A stretch of DNA of 64,000 nucleotides. Origin: Sediminibacillus terrae (GTDB taxonomy: Bacteria > Bacillota > Bacilli > Bacillales > Amphibacillaceae). Each line of letters opens with the position of its first letter. Positions within the stretch are counted from its first letter, which is position 1. The notes under the pieces were generated by a model that had not been told where the DNA came from, did no database searches, and worked only from the letters and a program-made list of their open reading frames with translations. A program made the position numbers and the translations under genes. The stretch lies in the NCBI RefSeq assembly GCF_009602435.1, contig NZ_VZDQ01000027.1, forward strand, positions 202,265 to 266,264, in the 5' to 3' direction. Below are positions 17,265 through 25,087 of this stretch, in pieces.

Positions 17265-18614
17265 TTATACTTCGCGTCGCATTGCTTTCAGGACATCGAT
17301 TTGTGTCGCACGTTTTGCTGGACGCAAGCCGGATAAGACCGTGACAATCAGACAGATACCTACAGCGATCAATACCAGTGTCCAAGGAATCATGGAAAAG
17401 CGCAATTCCGGCGGTAATTCCTCCTGGAATACACTTTCGAGAATCAGAGGAAGCGCAAAGTTCACTGCCATACTAACGATGTAGGCAATAGCTGTACCGA
17501 TGACGGCCCCGGCCAATCCAATCATACTGCTTTCGAGGACAAAAATCCGTTTAATGGTTTTCGGTTTTGCGCCGATCGCTTTCATGATACCGATGTCAGG
17601 AGCTCGTTCCGTTACAGCCATGGTCATCGTGTTGTATATGCCGATGGAGGCAATCAACACAGCGATAGTGCCGACGATGATCAGTCCTGCCTTGACAATC
17701 GTGAACATCATGTTGATTTGTTCCATTTCACTTACCACGGAATAGGAAGCATAGTCCTTGCTTTCCAATAGATCGGAAATCTCTTGTACCACTTCAATAT
17801 TTTTCGCATAAATTGTCACTTGATCATAGTAATCCTCTTGTTGCTGACCAGAAGACATATCTTCTTGACCAGGTGTGGACACCATTCCTCGACTCGTCCC
17901 GGTAAATTGTTCAACTTCTTCCAGGACCGACTCAGAGATATATACATTCTGGTCTTGAAACCATTCTCTGTTAGGAGCTTCGGTAATTCCTGTAATCGTC
18001 AAAGGAATGGTATGCGTCTTTTCTTCATTGTCTTCAATTTGAATCACTTTCATCTCGATTTCTTTGCCAAGCAGTTTCCCATCGTACTGGTACTCTTCTT
18101 TTACCTGATTTTCATCATTATAAAGTTCTTCGTCACTTATATTGCTTTCCGCAAGGTTGGAGGCAAAATCATGGCCGACGATGATTTCGTTGTCTTTTTC
18201 AGGAAGTTTTCCCTTGGACAACTCGAGACCGGCTTTCAATTCAGATGGAAAGTCTGTGGTCATCGCCATCGTCTGAAGCTGATAGTCATCATCAATCGAG
18301 AAAACGGGTGACTGTTGTAGCTGTTTATTTCTTGTTACAGCCTTGACACCGCTGATCGACTCAAAATACTCGATATCCTCGTCTTGCAAAGTTTGATAAG
18401 CCCCGTCCACTTCTTTACCATGCACCTGTATTTCCGTCACAGCCCGGTCCTGCATGGTGTCCTGGATCAGGGAATCATGAAGACCGAAGCCCACCGAAGC
18501 AAGGACGATCAGAAATGCACAGCCGATTGCCGTGGCAAGCATCGTCATGAATACCCGGACTTTATTTTTCTTCATATTTTGCCGGACAAATTGAAATTGA
18601 TCCTTAAATTTCAT
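17265..18614 (-). CDS. MacB/FtsX-type ABC transporter permease
   Basis: This 449-residue permease has one N-terminal membrane helix (about 18-40), a large extracellular MacB-like periplasmic core domain (about 45-270), and three C-terminal helices of the FtsX domain (about 300-445). The conserved segment MTMAVTERAPDIGIMKAIGA is near residue 345, and LRPAKRATQIDVLKAMRREV closes the chain. Such four-helix permeases usually work by mechanotransmission on exported peptides or lipoproteins rather than by classical transport. The ATG at 18614 follows AAGGAGG and overlaps the ATPase gene by 11 bases; a longer frame to 18689 runs inside that gene. Similar to B. subtilis YknZ. Confidence 0.9.
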   Translation of the reverse strand: MKFKDQFQFVRQNMKKNKVRVFMTMLATAIGCAFLIVLASVGFGLHDSLIQDTMQDRAVTEIQVHGKEVDGAYQTLQDEDIEYFESISGVKAVTRNKQLQQSPVFSIDDDYQLQTMAMTTDFPSELKAGLELSKGKLPEKDNEIIVGHDFASNLAESNISDEELYNDENQVKEEYQYDGKLLGKEIEMKVIQIEDNEEKTHTIPLTITGITEAPNREWFQDQNVYISESVLEEVEQFTGTSRGMVSTPGQEDMSSGQQQEDYYDQVTIYAKNIEVVQEISDLLESKDYASYSVVSEMEQINMMFTIVKAGLIIVGTIAVLIASIGIYNTMTMAVTERAPDIGIMKAIGAKPKTIKRIFVLESSMIGLAGAVIGTAIAYIVSMAVNFALPLILESVFQEELPPELRFSMIPWTLVLIAVGICLIVTVLSGLRPAKRATQIDVLKAMRREV

Positions 18615-19302
18615 GGGTAACGCCTCCTTCCACCAATAACCCGTCGGCAATTTCGATTGTTCGATTGCCGATATGGGCAACTTGGTCATCGTGGGTGATG
18701 ATCAGGAAGGTAATGCCCATCTCTTTGTTGAGCTGTTGGATTAGTTCCAGCAGATGCTCTTCTGTTTCGCTGTCCAGACTTCCGGTTGGTTCATCGGCCA
18801 ATATGAGCGGCGGGTTCAACACAAGAGCCCGGGCTATGCTCACTCGCTGCTGCTGCCCGCCGGATAGTTCGCTTGGATAATGTTCACCGTGGTTTTCCAA
18901 TCCTACTTTTCGTAATGTTTCCCCGACTATCGTTTTCCGCTTTTCCTGGGGCGTCCCATCCAGAATCAATGGGAGCTCGACATTTTGGTGGGCGGTCATA
19001 CTAGGAATCAGCTGAAAGTTTTGAAAGATGAACCCTACATGCTGTAAACGAAAAGCAGCAAAATCAGTTTCATTCAAATCAGTTACTTTGGTGCCATCAA
19101 TCCAAATTTCCCCTTGCACAGGACGGATGAAGCCGCTGATTAAATGAAGCAGTGTTGATTTGCCGGAGCCGCTCCGGCCTTTGATAGCTACGATTTCTTT
19201 TTCCTTTACTTGAAAAGTAATATCTCGTAATACGGAAAGGGTTGATTTCTCCCCTTTTTTGCCAAGTTCAAAGTGATGATGTAAGTTTTTAACGGTTATC
19301 AC
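18604..19302 (-). CDS. MacB/LolD-type ABC transporter ATPase
   Basis: This 232-residue cytosolic ATPase partners the permease encoded just downstream. Motifs are Walker A GRSGSGKST (about 42-50), Q-loop FIFQNFQL, signature LSGGQQQR, Walker B ALVLNPPLILADEPTG, D-loop SLD and the switch His in IITHD. The starting GTG at 19302 has AGGGGGG upstream. It closely resembles YknY/LolD. The operon order is ATPase then permease, with overlap for coupled translation. A membrane-fusion partner is not adjacent, but a YknX-like protein is encoded at 27622. Confidence 0.92.
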   Translation of the reverse strand: MITVKNLHHHFELGKKGEKSTLSVLRDITFQVKEKEIVAIKGRSGSGKSTLLHLISGFIRPVQGEIWIDGTKVTDLNETDFAAFRLQHVGFIFQNFQLIPSMTAHQNVELPLILDGTPQEKRKTIVGETLRKVGLENHGEHYPSELSGGQQQRVSIARALVLNPPLILADEPTGSLDSETEEHLLELIQQLNKEMGITFLIITHDDQVAHIGNRTIEIADGLLVEGGVTHEI

Positions 19303-19420
19303 GCTATTCCCCCCTGAATTATGCTCACTATGTAGACGGCTAAACGAAGGAAGAGACTACAAAGAATAAGAAAAAAGTCGGGTTTTTTTATCGATGGGGA
19401 ACGTTTGTTCGATTTTGTGT

Positions 19421-19426
19421 TATACT
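19421..19426 (+). promoter_or_regulatory. -10 element of the toxin gene
   Basis: TATACT is preceded by TGTGT, giving an extended -10 character. It lies about 75 bases before the short toxin ORF. No good -35 hexamer is seen. Confidence 0.45.
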
Positions 19427-19499
19427 AAGCGGTAGGATAGGCTGTTCTCGGAGGGCGGGTCGGCTAGCTCCCATGCAGGGAAGATCGGGGGTGATGCCA

Positions 19500-19595
19500 G
19501 TGGAAACGTTTGAGGTGTTCATGGTTATGTTTTCGTTTGGAACCTTTCTCATTGCGTTGTTCACATTGGTGATTAAATTGACCAATAAAAAATAG
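19500..19595 (+). CDS. Putative holin-like toxin (type I toxin-antitoxin, Hol-Tox family)
   Basis: A 31-residue peptide, METFEVFMVMFSFGTFLIAL then a short basic end in LTNKK. It has one transmembrane helix (about 5-27) and matches the pattern of the Gram-positive putative holin-like toxin family. The GTG at 19500 is 8 bases after GGGGGTGAT, a near-perfect anti-SD match; an ATG at 19494 overlaps that site and is less likely. The 3' end is overlapped by a hairpin and by an antisense RNA on the other strand, the usual layout of type I toxins. Expected effect if unchecked is membrane depolarisation, by analogy only. Confidence 0.75.
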   Translation: METFEVFMVMFSFGTFLIALFTLVIKLTNKK

Positions 19596-19705
19596 ACCTC
19601 CCTGCCGGTAAAAAGGGAGAGGTCTATTCACCAGGCCGATCCCCTGAAGGAACGGCTATCTCAGGCCGCAGTTGCAGCTGCGGCCAATTTCATTCATGTT
19701 ATCTC
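19584..19705 (-). ncRNA. Probable antisense antitoxin RNA of the holin-like toxin
   Basis: On the minus strand, TGTGGTATCAT and TAATAA (around plus 19707-19720) are promoter-like. A transcript from there would contain the GGCCGCAGCTGCAACTGCGGCC hairpin and end at an AGACCTCTCCC/GGGAGGTCT hairpin followed by TTTTT. It would be complementary to the toxin mRNA 3' region. The exact ends are inferred. Confidence 0.55.
19591..19628. terminator. Bidirectional terminator shared by toxin mRNA and antisense RNA
   Basis: AATAGACCTCCCT pairs with AGGGAGAGGTCTATT across a short loop. The T run lies on the minus side, so it fits the antisense RNA best, and the toxin stop codon sits in its left arm. Confidence 0.65.
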
Positions 19706-19970
19706 TTATTATGATACCACAATTTGTTAGCAATTTGATAACAAAAGCAAGAAAAATGATCAAAAACATTTGCCATTTTTCACAGCTGGAAGAGGGAAGC
19801 CAATGTGGGTAGAAAAGAAAGCTTCTTTGGAGGAAAGGAGGGAGCTTCTCTGCTTTTTCTCCATTTACCGATGCAGGATCCCGCGTTCACAGGAGACAAG
19901 TTTTTATCGTGATGATGGGTACCTTGATCCAGGCATTCCCGTTGTAGCTGTTACATGGTTCCCCACAAAT

Positions 19971-20017
19971 AAAAAAGGACTGTCCATGAAAGCCGTCTGT
20001 GACTTCCAGGACAGTCC
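19971..20017 (-). terminator. Terminator of the YfhE-like gene
   Basis: On the minus strand, GGACTGTCC and GGACAGTCC flank a ~23 base loop and are followed by TTTTTT. Confidence 0.75.
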
Positions 20018-20037
20018 CTATCCAAAAGGCAATAATA

Positions 20038-20205
20038 TTATTTTAACAAGTCAGGATTCTCGCTTTTTGCTTCTTTCACTCGTTCCCGACGATAGCCGCC
20101 TGCTATGTCAGCCTGCTTGAATTCTTTTGCATAGCGCACTTCCTGTGCATCCGATAATTGTACCCCTTCTCCTCTAATCGGCTGATACTGCGTTTTTTTC
20201 GCCAT
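20038..20205 (-). CDS. YfhE-like small protein
   Basis: A 55-residue hydrophilic protein starting MAKKTQYQPIRGEG. The segment LSDAQEVRYAKEFKQADIAG (residues 17-36) resembles the small Bacillus protein YfhE, whose role is unknown. The ATG is preceded by AAAGGA, and a clean terminator follows, which supports a real gene. A longer overlapping plus-strand frame (19770-20120) has no ribosome site or recognisable similarity. Family assignment is from memory of a short motif and is moderate. Confidence 0.65.
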   Translation of the reverse strand: MAKKTQYQPIRGEGVQLSDAQEVRYAKEFKQADIAGGYRRERVKEAKSENPDLLK

Positions 20206-20288
20206 TGTGTTTCATCCTTTCAGTTGGATTTGGGATTTCTCTATTTCTGTACCCAGAATGCTAGGACCGTAAAACATAAAAAAAAAAC

Positions 20289-20316
20289 TTGCATAATTTG
20301 ATTGATTCTCTATAAT
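20289..20316 (+). promoter_or_regulatory. Sigma-A promoter of argS
   Basis: TTGCAT, a 16-base spacer, and a perfect TATAAT, just upstream of the T-box leader. Confidence 0.75.
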
Positions 20317-20329
20317 GGAGATAATATTT

Positions 20330-20564
20330 AGAAATGTCGATCAGGAAGAGAGTACTCCTTTGGAAGCCTCAGCGAATTGGGAATGGTGGAAGCCCAGTGT
20401 GGAAGAAGCGGGGAACCGGACTTTCTGGACAGCGGTTTTGAACGGATAGTAGGGACCGCCGGTTTATGGCCGATATCTCATCAAAGCAGGTTCGATTTGG
20501 ACAATTAGGGTGGTACCGCGGGAATAGACTCTCGTCTCTTTTTACAGGAGACGGGAGTTTTTTA
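20330..20564 (+). ncRNA. T-box riboswitch, arginine-specific leader of argS
   Basis: The invariant T-box AGGGTGGTACCGCG is at 20507-20520, followed by the terminator ACTCTCGTCTC/GAGACGGGAGT with a T run (20528-20564). Stem I has the AGTACTCC and distal-loop elements, and the likely specifier triplet CGG (Arg), followed by A, is at 20417-20419. Uncharged tRNA-Arg would stabilise the antiterminator and raise argS expression. Confidence 0.92.
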
Positions 20565-20599
20565 GTTAGCGGAGGAATGGTGAAGAAAGGAGAAAACAA

Positions 20600-22291
20600 A
20601 TGAAGATCAAAGAGCAATTTGCAGCAGATTTGCAAAAACAATTCGGGGAGCATCTTGACCGCCACAACATCTATCATCTGATAGAAGTACCAAAACAACA
20701 AGAACATGGGGATTTGGCGTTCCCTTGTTATACACTGTCCGGAAAGTTGCGCAGAAACCCGGCATTGATTGCCCAAGAAGCGGCAAATCAATTAGAAGAT
20801 GCAGCAGGCTATGAAAAAGTGGAAGCGGTAGGAGCCTATTTGAATGTGTTTCTTAATAAACAGCTTACAGCCAGTGCCATTTTGGCTAGGATCATGGAAG
20901 AAAAAAACAACTATGGAAACAGCCAGGTTGGTCAAGGTGATGTGGTTGTGATGGATATGTCGTCCCCGAATATAGCTAAACCATTTTCGCTTGGTCATTT
21001 GCGTTCCACTGTCATCGGCCATTCGTTATCTCTGATAGCGGAGAAGCGCGGGTACAAGACAGTCCGAATCAATCATCTTGGGGATTGGGGAACACAGTTC
21101 GGTAAGCTGATCGCTGCCTATAAGAAATGGGGCAGTGAAGAAAAGGTGAAGCAAAACACGATACAAGAACTGTTGGCCCTTTACATCCGTTTTCATGAAG
21201 AAGCAGAACATTCTCCGGCTCTGGAGGAAGAGGGACGCTTGTGGTTTAAACAACTGGAAGAAGGACATGCGGATGCATTGGCGTTATGGAAGTGGTTCCG
21301 TGCGGAGTCCCTGCAGGAATTTGAGAGGATTTATAAGTTGCTAGGTGTGTCGTTTGACTCCGACAACGGGGAAGCCTTTTTCAATGACAAGATGCAGCGT
21401 ATTGTCGATATATTGGAAGAGAAGCAGTTGCTGACAGAATCAGAAGGAGCCATGGTGGTGGATTTAAGTGAAGATAACCTGCCGCCATGCCTGATTAAAA
21501 AATCTGATGGCGCTACGCTTTATGCCACAAGGGATTTGGCAGCAGCTGTTTACCGCAAGGAGACTTATCATTTTGGCAACTCTGTCTATGTGGTGGGCAA
21601 CGAGCAGAGCTTGCATTTTCAGCAACTCAAAGCTGTGCTGCGTAAAATGGGTTATTCCTGGTGGGAGGATATCCGCCATGTTTCTTTTGGAATGATATTG
21701 AAAGAAGGAAAGAAGATGTCGACACGAAAAGGGAAAGTCATCCTTTTAGAAGACATTTTGCAGGAAGCGATTGAATTGGCAAAAACGAATATAGAGGAAA
21801 AAAACCCCGGGCTTGCCGATAAACAATCTGTTGCTGAGAATGTTGGAGTCGGAGCGGTTGTTTTTCACGATTTAAAAAACCATCGTCATAATGATATCGA
21901 ATTCTCTTTAGAGGATATGCTGCGAGTGGAAGGAGAAACAGGTCCATATGTACAGTACACATTTGCGAGAGCCCGATCTTTATTGCGTAAAGGAGGATAT
22001 CAACCGGCTGCAGAAGAGGTGAACGGATGTGATCGGGAAGCATGGCCGGTCGTGAAACAATTGGACGCTTTTCCGGCGGTGATCAACCGGGCGGCGGAGC
22101 AGGATGACCCATCCCAAATAGCAAAATATGTCGTCGACCTCGCCCAGGCATTCAACAAATACTACGCAGGTACGCGTATCCTGGAGGAAGGGAAGTGGAA
22201 AGGGCAGCGTTTGGCACTTACTTTCGCGGTGTCCATCGTCCTTAAAGAAGGTTTGCGTTTGCTCGGTATCCATGCCCCTGAAGAAATGTAG
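20600..22291 (+). CDS. argS: Arginyl-tRNA synthetase
   Basis: This class Ia aminoacyl-tRNA synthetase of 563 residues attaches arginine to tRNA-Arg in the cytosol. It has the N-terminal Add-1 domain (about 1-110), and the HIGH-like motif FSLGHLRST with preceding SSPNIAKP. The KMSK-region motif KMSTRKGK is near residue 375. The C-terminal anticodon-binding DALR domain ends in KEGLRLLGIHAPEEM. The ATG follows AAGGAG. Expression is controlled by the T-box leader directly upstream, consistent with its amino acid. It converges on the cupin gene at a shared terminator. Confidence 0.96.
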   Translation: MKIKEQFAADLQKQFGEHLDRHNIYHLIEVPKQQEHGDLAFPCYTLSGKLRRNPALIAQEAANQLEDAAGYEKVEAVGAYLNVFLNKQLTASAILARIMEEKNNYGNSQVGQGDVVVMDMSSPNIAKPFSLGHLRSTVIGHSLSLIAEKRGYKTVRINHLGDWGTQFGKLIAAYKKWGSEEKVKQNTIQELLALYIRFHEEAEHSPALEEEGRLWFKQLEEGHADALALWKWFRAESLQEFERIYKLLGVSFDSDNGEAFFNDKMQRIVDILEEKQLLTESEGAMVVDLSEDNLPPCLIKKSDGATLYATRDLAAAVYRKETYHFGNSVYVVGNEQSLHFQQLKAVLRKMGYSWWEDIRHVSFGMILKEGKKMSTRKGKVILLEDILQEAIELAKTNIEEKNPGLADKQSVAENVGVGAVVFHDLKNHRHNDIEFSLEDMLRVEGETGPYVQYTFARARSLLRKGGYQPAAEEVNGCDREAWPVVKQLDAFPAVINRAAEQDDPSQIAKYVVDLAQAFNKYYAGTRILEEGKWKGQRLALTFAVSIVLKEGLRLLGIHAPEEM

Positions 22292-22300
22292 CCAACAGAG

Positions 22301-22335
22301 CAATGGCTGTCCTGACTAATGACGGACAGCCATTG
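22301..22335. terminator. Shared terminator between argS and cupin gene
   Basis: A perfect inverted repeat, CAATGGCTGTCC/GGACAGCCATTG, lies between converging genes. Confidence 0.8.
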
Positions 22336-22346
22336 CTATCTCTCTG

Positions 22347-22853
22347 TTAACCTTTAGTCCATAATTCCAGAAGCGGCCCGTCTTCTGCAAATACAGGATC
22401 CAGGTCGGGAACAGGTACTTTCGCGATATTTTCAAGTGCTTGTTCTCTTTCCTCGGGTTTCCCGGTAAGTAAGTCATGACTCGCTCCGTCGGGGTATGCA
22501 CCGGCCACTTTGAAGTCAGGACTTGCTTCGATTTTTTTGTGGCCGACGCCTGCCGGGATCACGACCACGTCTCCCGCTGCAACATGGATTCTTTTTCCTT
22601 GTTCTCCGCCAAATGCAATCAACGCCTTGCCGCTGATGACGCCGAGCACTTCGTGGGTGTTGCTGTGAAAATGATGATAATCGAACACACCGCCAGTCCA
22701 GCTGTTAAGCCAGTTGTTCCCGTTAAAAATCATTTCACAATCGACTACTCGGTCCAACAACACTTCTGGATAAACAACTAACGGAAGGTCGGAGTTGTTC
22801 GGGATTTTCCCGTCATCCGAAAACAAAAAAGTGGAAATCCTTTCTCTTGTCAT
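22347..22853 (-). CDS. YjlB-like cupin protein
   Basis: The 168-residue single-domain cupin has metal-binding motifs HHFHSNTHEVLGVISG (three His and a Glu, near residues 60-75) and the second motif near PAGVGHKKI (His about 104). It resembles B. subtilis YjlB. Cupins of this type may be dioxygenases, isomerases or sugar-binding proteins; no substrate can be assigned. The ATG has a GGAGTG-type site. It is monocistronic and faces argS. Confidence 0.85.
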   Translation of the reverse strand: MTRERISTFLFSDDGKIPNNSDLPLVVYPEVLLDRVVDCEMIFNGNNWLNSWTGGVFDYHHFHSNTHEVLGVISGKALIAFGGEQGKRIHVAAGDVVVIPAGVGHKKIEASPDFKVAGAYPDGASHDLLTGKPEEREQALENIAKVPVPDLDPVFAEDGPLLELWTKG

Positions 22854-22939
22854 CGTATCACTCCTTCAGCAAACTTGTTCCACTATCCGTGCAAAATCAA
22901 ACCGTCAGGAAATAGTTTGAAGAAGGCATTTAGTCAATA

Positions 22940-23749
22940 TCAATGGGGATCTTTTAGTCTTGGCGAGGTCGGATCACAGTCGGGAGGGGCCGACTGGGTT
23001 GATTCCGCCAGTTTCATCAAGTAGTAGCATTCTTCCCGATACATATGATCAGCCATTAAACCGGAGAATGTTCCGAGCACGGTTTCCGACAATTCCATCT
23101 CTTCCAGTTCATGCAAAAACGTCTTGAACAGGTTGATTTCAATTTGAACATCGCTGTTAAACCGATTCAATGCCGGGAATGCTTCCAGGTTGGTCCGTAG
23201 GTAGCCGGTGAGCTCGACGGCTTTTATATAGAACTGATCGAAATGCTTGCTGAAATCCTTGCTTTTTTTCTTCAGCCGCTTTTCTACTCCGTCGAGCTCG
23301 TCGTTGATGGCACCGGCATGGCCGGACGCGTCGAGGAGCCAGACCAAATGATGATGCAGTTCATGGAATACCGGGGGTGACTCACCTTGCTTCAAATAAC
23401 GGATGACGAGCTGGTATTCTTCCAACTCATTGACCATATGATTGATAAAAGTAGGAGTTAAATGGATACCGATTTTTCCGGTTAGTTGGCGCTCGATGAT
23501 GGCCAGTTTGAATGTCTTCATTTCGTCCACAACGGACTCCGCCCGTTTGGTAAAGGAAATCACATTTGAATGAGTAATCGTCTCCGTTCCATCTAACAAT
23601 GTGTCAAACTGTTTGACAAAATGTTTAGCCAATTCGACATCCTTTGTTTCTGATGGATACAAGGAATCACGGATAAAGCGGGCGTGATCTCCCAGAACCT
23701 GCAGCCAGAACCGATGTTCAAACATGGCATTATCAATAAAATCCCCCAC
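22940..23749 (-). CDS. DUF2935 domain protein
   Basis: This predicted all-helical protein of about 269 residues has two repeated four-helix units. The family signatures are FEHRFWLQVLGDHARFIRD near the N-terminus and a second EINLFKTFLHELEEMELSE-ADHMYREECYYL block near residue 200-255. Conserved His and Glu residues in both halves suggest a ferritin-like metal site, as known for DUF2935 in structures; the function is not known. A GTG at 23749 lies 9 bases after AGGGGG and gives the usual start; the ATG at 23758 abuts the site. Confidence 0.8.
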   Translation of the reverse strand: MGDFIDNAMFEHRFWLQVLGDHARFIRDSLYPSETKDVELAKHFVKQFDTLLDGTETITHSNVISFTKRAESVVDEMKTFKLAIIERQLTGKIGIHLTPTFINHMVNELEEYQLVIRYLKQGESPPVFHELHHHLVWLLDASGHAGAINDELDGVEKRLKKKSKDFSKHFDQFYIKAVELTGYLRTNLEAFPALNRFNSDVQIEINLFKTFLHELEEMELSETVLGTFSGLMADHMYREECYYLMKLAESTQSAPPDCDPTSPRLKDPH

Positions 23750-23846
23750 AGTACACATCCCCCTTCAAAGAAGTATCAATTAAGTGTATTTCCATGGTGG
23801 AAGGATTATCACTGTTTTTCAGGCAAAGAAGTCAGGGGGAAGTCTA

Positions 23847-23934
23847 GGGACAGTCCCCCAACGATGTAACACTGCGTCGCGCTAATACGGTGGGGGACTG
23901 TCCCTCGATTACGGTGGGGGACTGTCCCTCGATT
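23847..23934. repeat. Tandem 24-bp repeat with inverted partner
   Basis: Two perfect tandem copies of ACGGTGGGGGACTGTCCCTCGATT are at 23887-23910 and 23911-23934. An inverted core GGGACAGTCCCCC at 23847-23859 can pair with the GGGGGACTGTCCC of either copy. It lies one base after the stop of the minus-strand kinase-HD gene and probably acts as its terminator, though without a T run. Confidence 0.7.
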
Positions 23935-23935
23935 A

Positions 23936-24913
23936 TTATCGCCACTGATGGTTCAAGATGGTAAATTGGTCCAGGAGTTGTTTTTCTTCTGGTTGCAAAA
24001 TTCTAAGAGCAGTTTTGCGTCTTTTTTTCGAGGTTTCTGTTTCCAGCATGTGCAAGCTGATAAGCTTAGCCGTGGAGTGAACAAAAGCATGAGAATACCC
24101 CAGGCTTTGCAATAGTTGAATGGCCAGAAAGGCACTGACGTTTTCATGGCCATCAAAGTGGGCATACATCCTTTTTTCTCCTCTGAAATTGAAGAACGAT
24201 TTGCAGAACCCTTTTCCAAGGTCATGCAACATACTGAGCCAGAGCAATTTTTCCTTGGCCGGGCCATGATATTGGTTCACCACTTCTTGATGCATGTAGT
24301 AACTATGCCTGCTTACCGATAAATGATGCACCTTGGAATCGTGAGGAAGCTCGTAAATTTCCGGGAATCCAGGGAGGTGACATAGAATCCGGAACAAATC
24401 CTGATAGGGAGCAGTTTCCCCTATCATACTTCGAATGTCTTGTTTTAAGACGGGTTCAAGCGATAAATCGGGAGCATAGTATGCCACCTGGCAGAATCCT
24501 TCTTCGGAAAAAGGCAACTCGAATTGTTTATACATCCGTTGCAAAACCTTTTCATCGACCTTGCGTTCCCGCTGCTGATTTCTAAGCAGACAAGTATGAT
24601 AAGGAGTGCAAAGGACATGGGCGACCACCGGGAAGCCGCGCACGTCGTTACGGGTGAAATGAATCCGTTTCCTTCTGGATAGATTGGTGGCATCGAAAAC
24701 GATATCGCTCCCCTCTGCCAGATGGGTGCGGATCATCCTTCGTATGGCATCAAAAATCCTGCTGTTGTCTCCCTGGATACCGGCATTTCCGTACCACTGT
24801 TCACGTATATCATCACTGGATATGTAAACCGCCTGTTTCGCTGCTGCCAGTTTTTTTGCAAAAAAACTTTTGCCGCTGGCGGGAATGCCTGCCATCAAAT
24901 GAACAGTCGGCAT
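23936..24913 (-). CDS. Polynucleotide kinase-like P-loop protein fused to an HD domain
   Basis: The 325-residue protein has an N-terminal Pnk-type kinase domain (about 1-150): P-loop GIPASGKS (9-16), the SSDD general-base region (32-35), an FDATN strand (73-77) and an Arg-rich lid RNQQRERK near 111-118. An HD phosphohydrolase domain (about 190-290) follows, with His-His at 196-197, the metal-binding His230-Asp231 of MLHDLGKG and HFDGHE (252-257). Kinase plus HD is the composition of HD-Pnk end-healing enzymes, which have a 5'-OH kinase and a 2',3'-phosphoesterase, but here the kinase comes first. The start at 24913 follows AGGAGGTGG; the open frame further upstream is not coding. It could act in RNA repair, but that is an inference. 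Confidence 0.82.
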   Translation of the reverse strand: MPTVHLMAGIPASGKSFFAKKLAAAKQAVYISSDDIREQWYGNAGIQGDNSRIFDAIRRMIRTHLAEGSDIVFDATNLSRRKRIHFTRNDVRGFPVVAHVLCTPYHTCLLRNQQRERKVDEKVLQRMYKQFELPFSEEGFCQVAYYAPDLSLEPVLKQDIRSMIGETAPYQDLFRILCHLPGFPEIYELPHDSKVHHLSVSRHSYYMHQEVVNQYHGPAKEKLLWLSMLHDLGKGFCKSFFNFRGEKRMYAHFDGHENVSAFLAIQLLQSLGYSHAFVHSTAKLISLHMLETETSKKRRKTALRILQPEEKQLLDQFTILNHQWR

Positions 24914-25087
24914 TGCAAATCCACCTCCTGTTTTTCTTTCTGTTTCCCGCGAATGGAGCATTATATTCCCTTGGCCTGAATGATAAGTATTACCGGTGGG
25001 CAGGGGGAGAAAACCATATAAATGTGGACACATTTTTGGTATGATATTTTCTGTAACAAGTCGTTTATTAAAGGAGACCATTAACGT

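Noticed and set aside
19770..20120. 116-codon open frame on the plus strand
   Set aside because: No ribosome site or similarity; it overlaps the better supported minus-strand YfhE-like gene and that gene's terminator.
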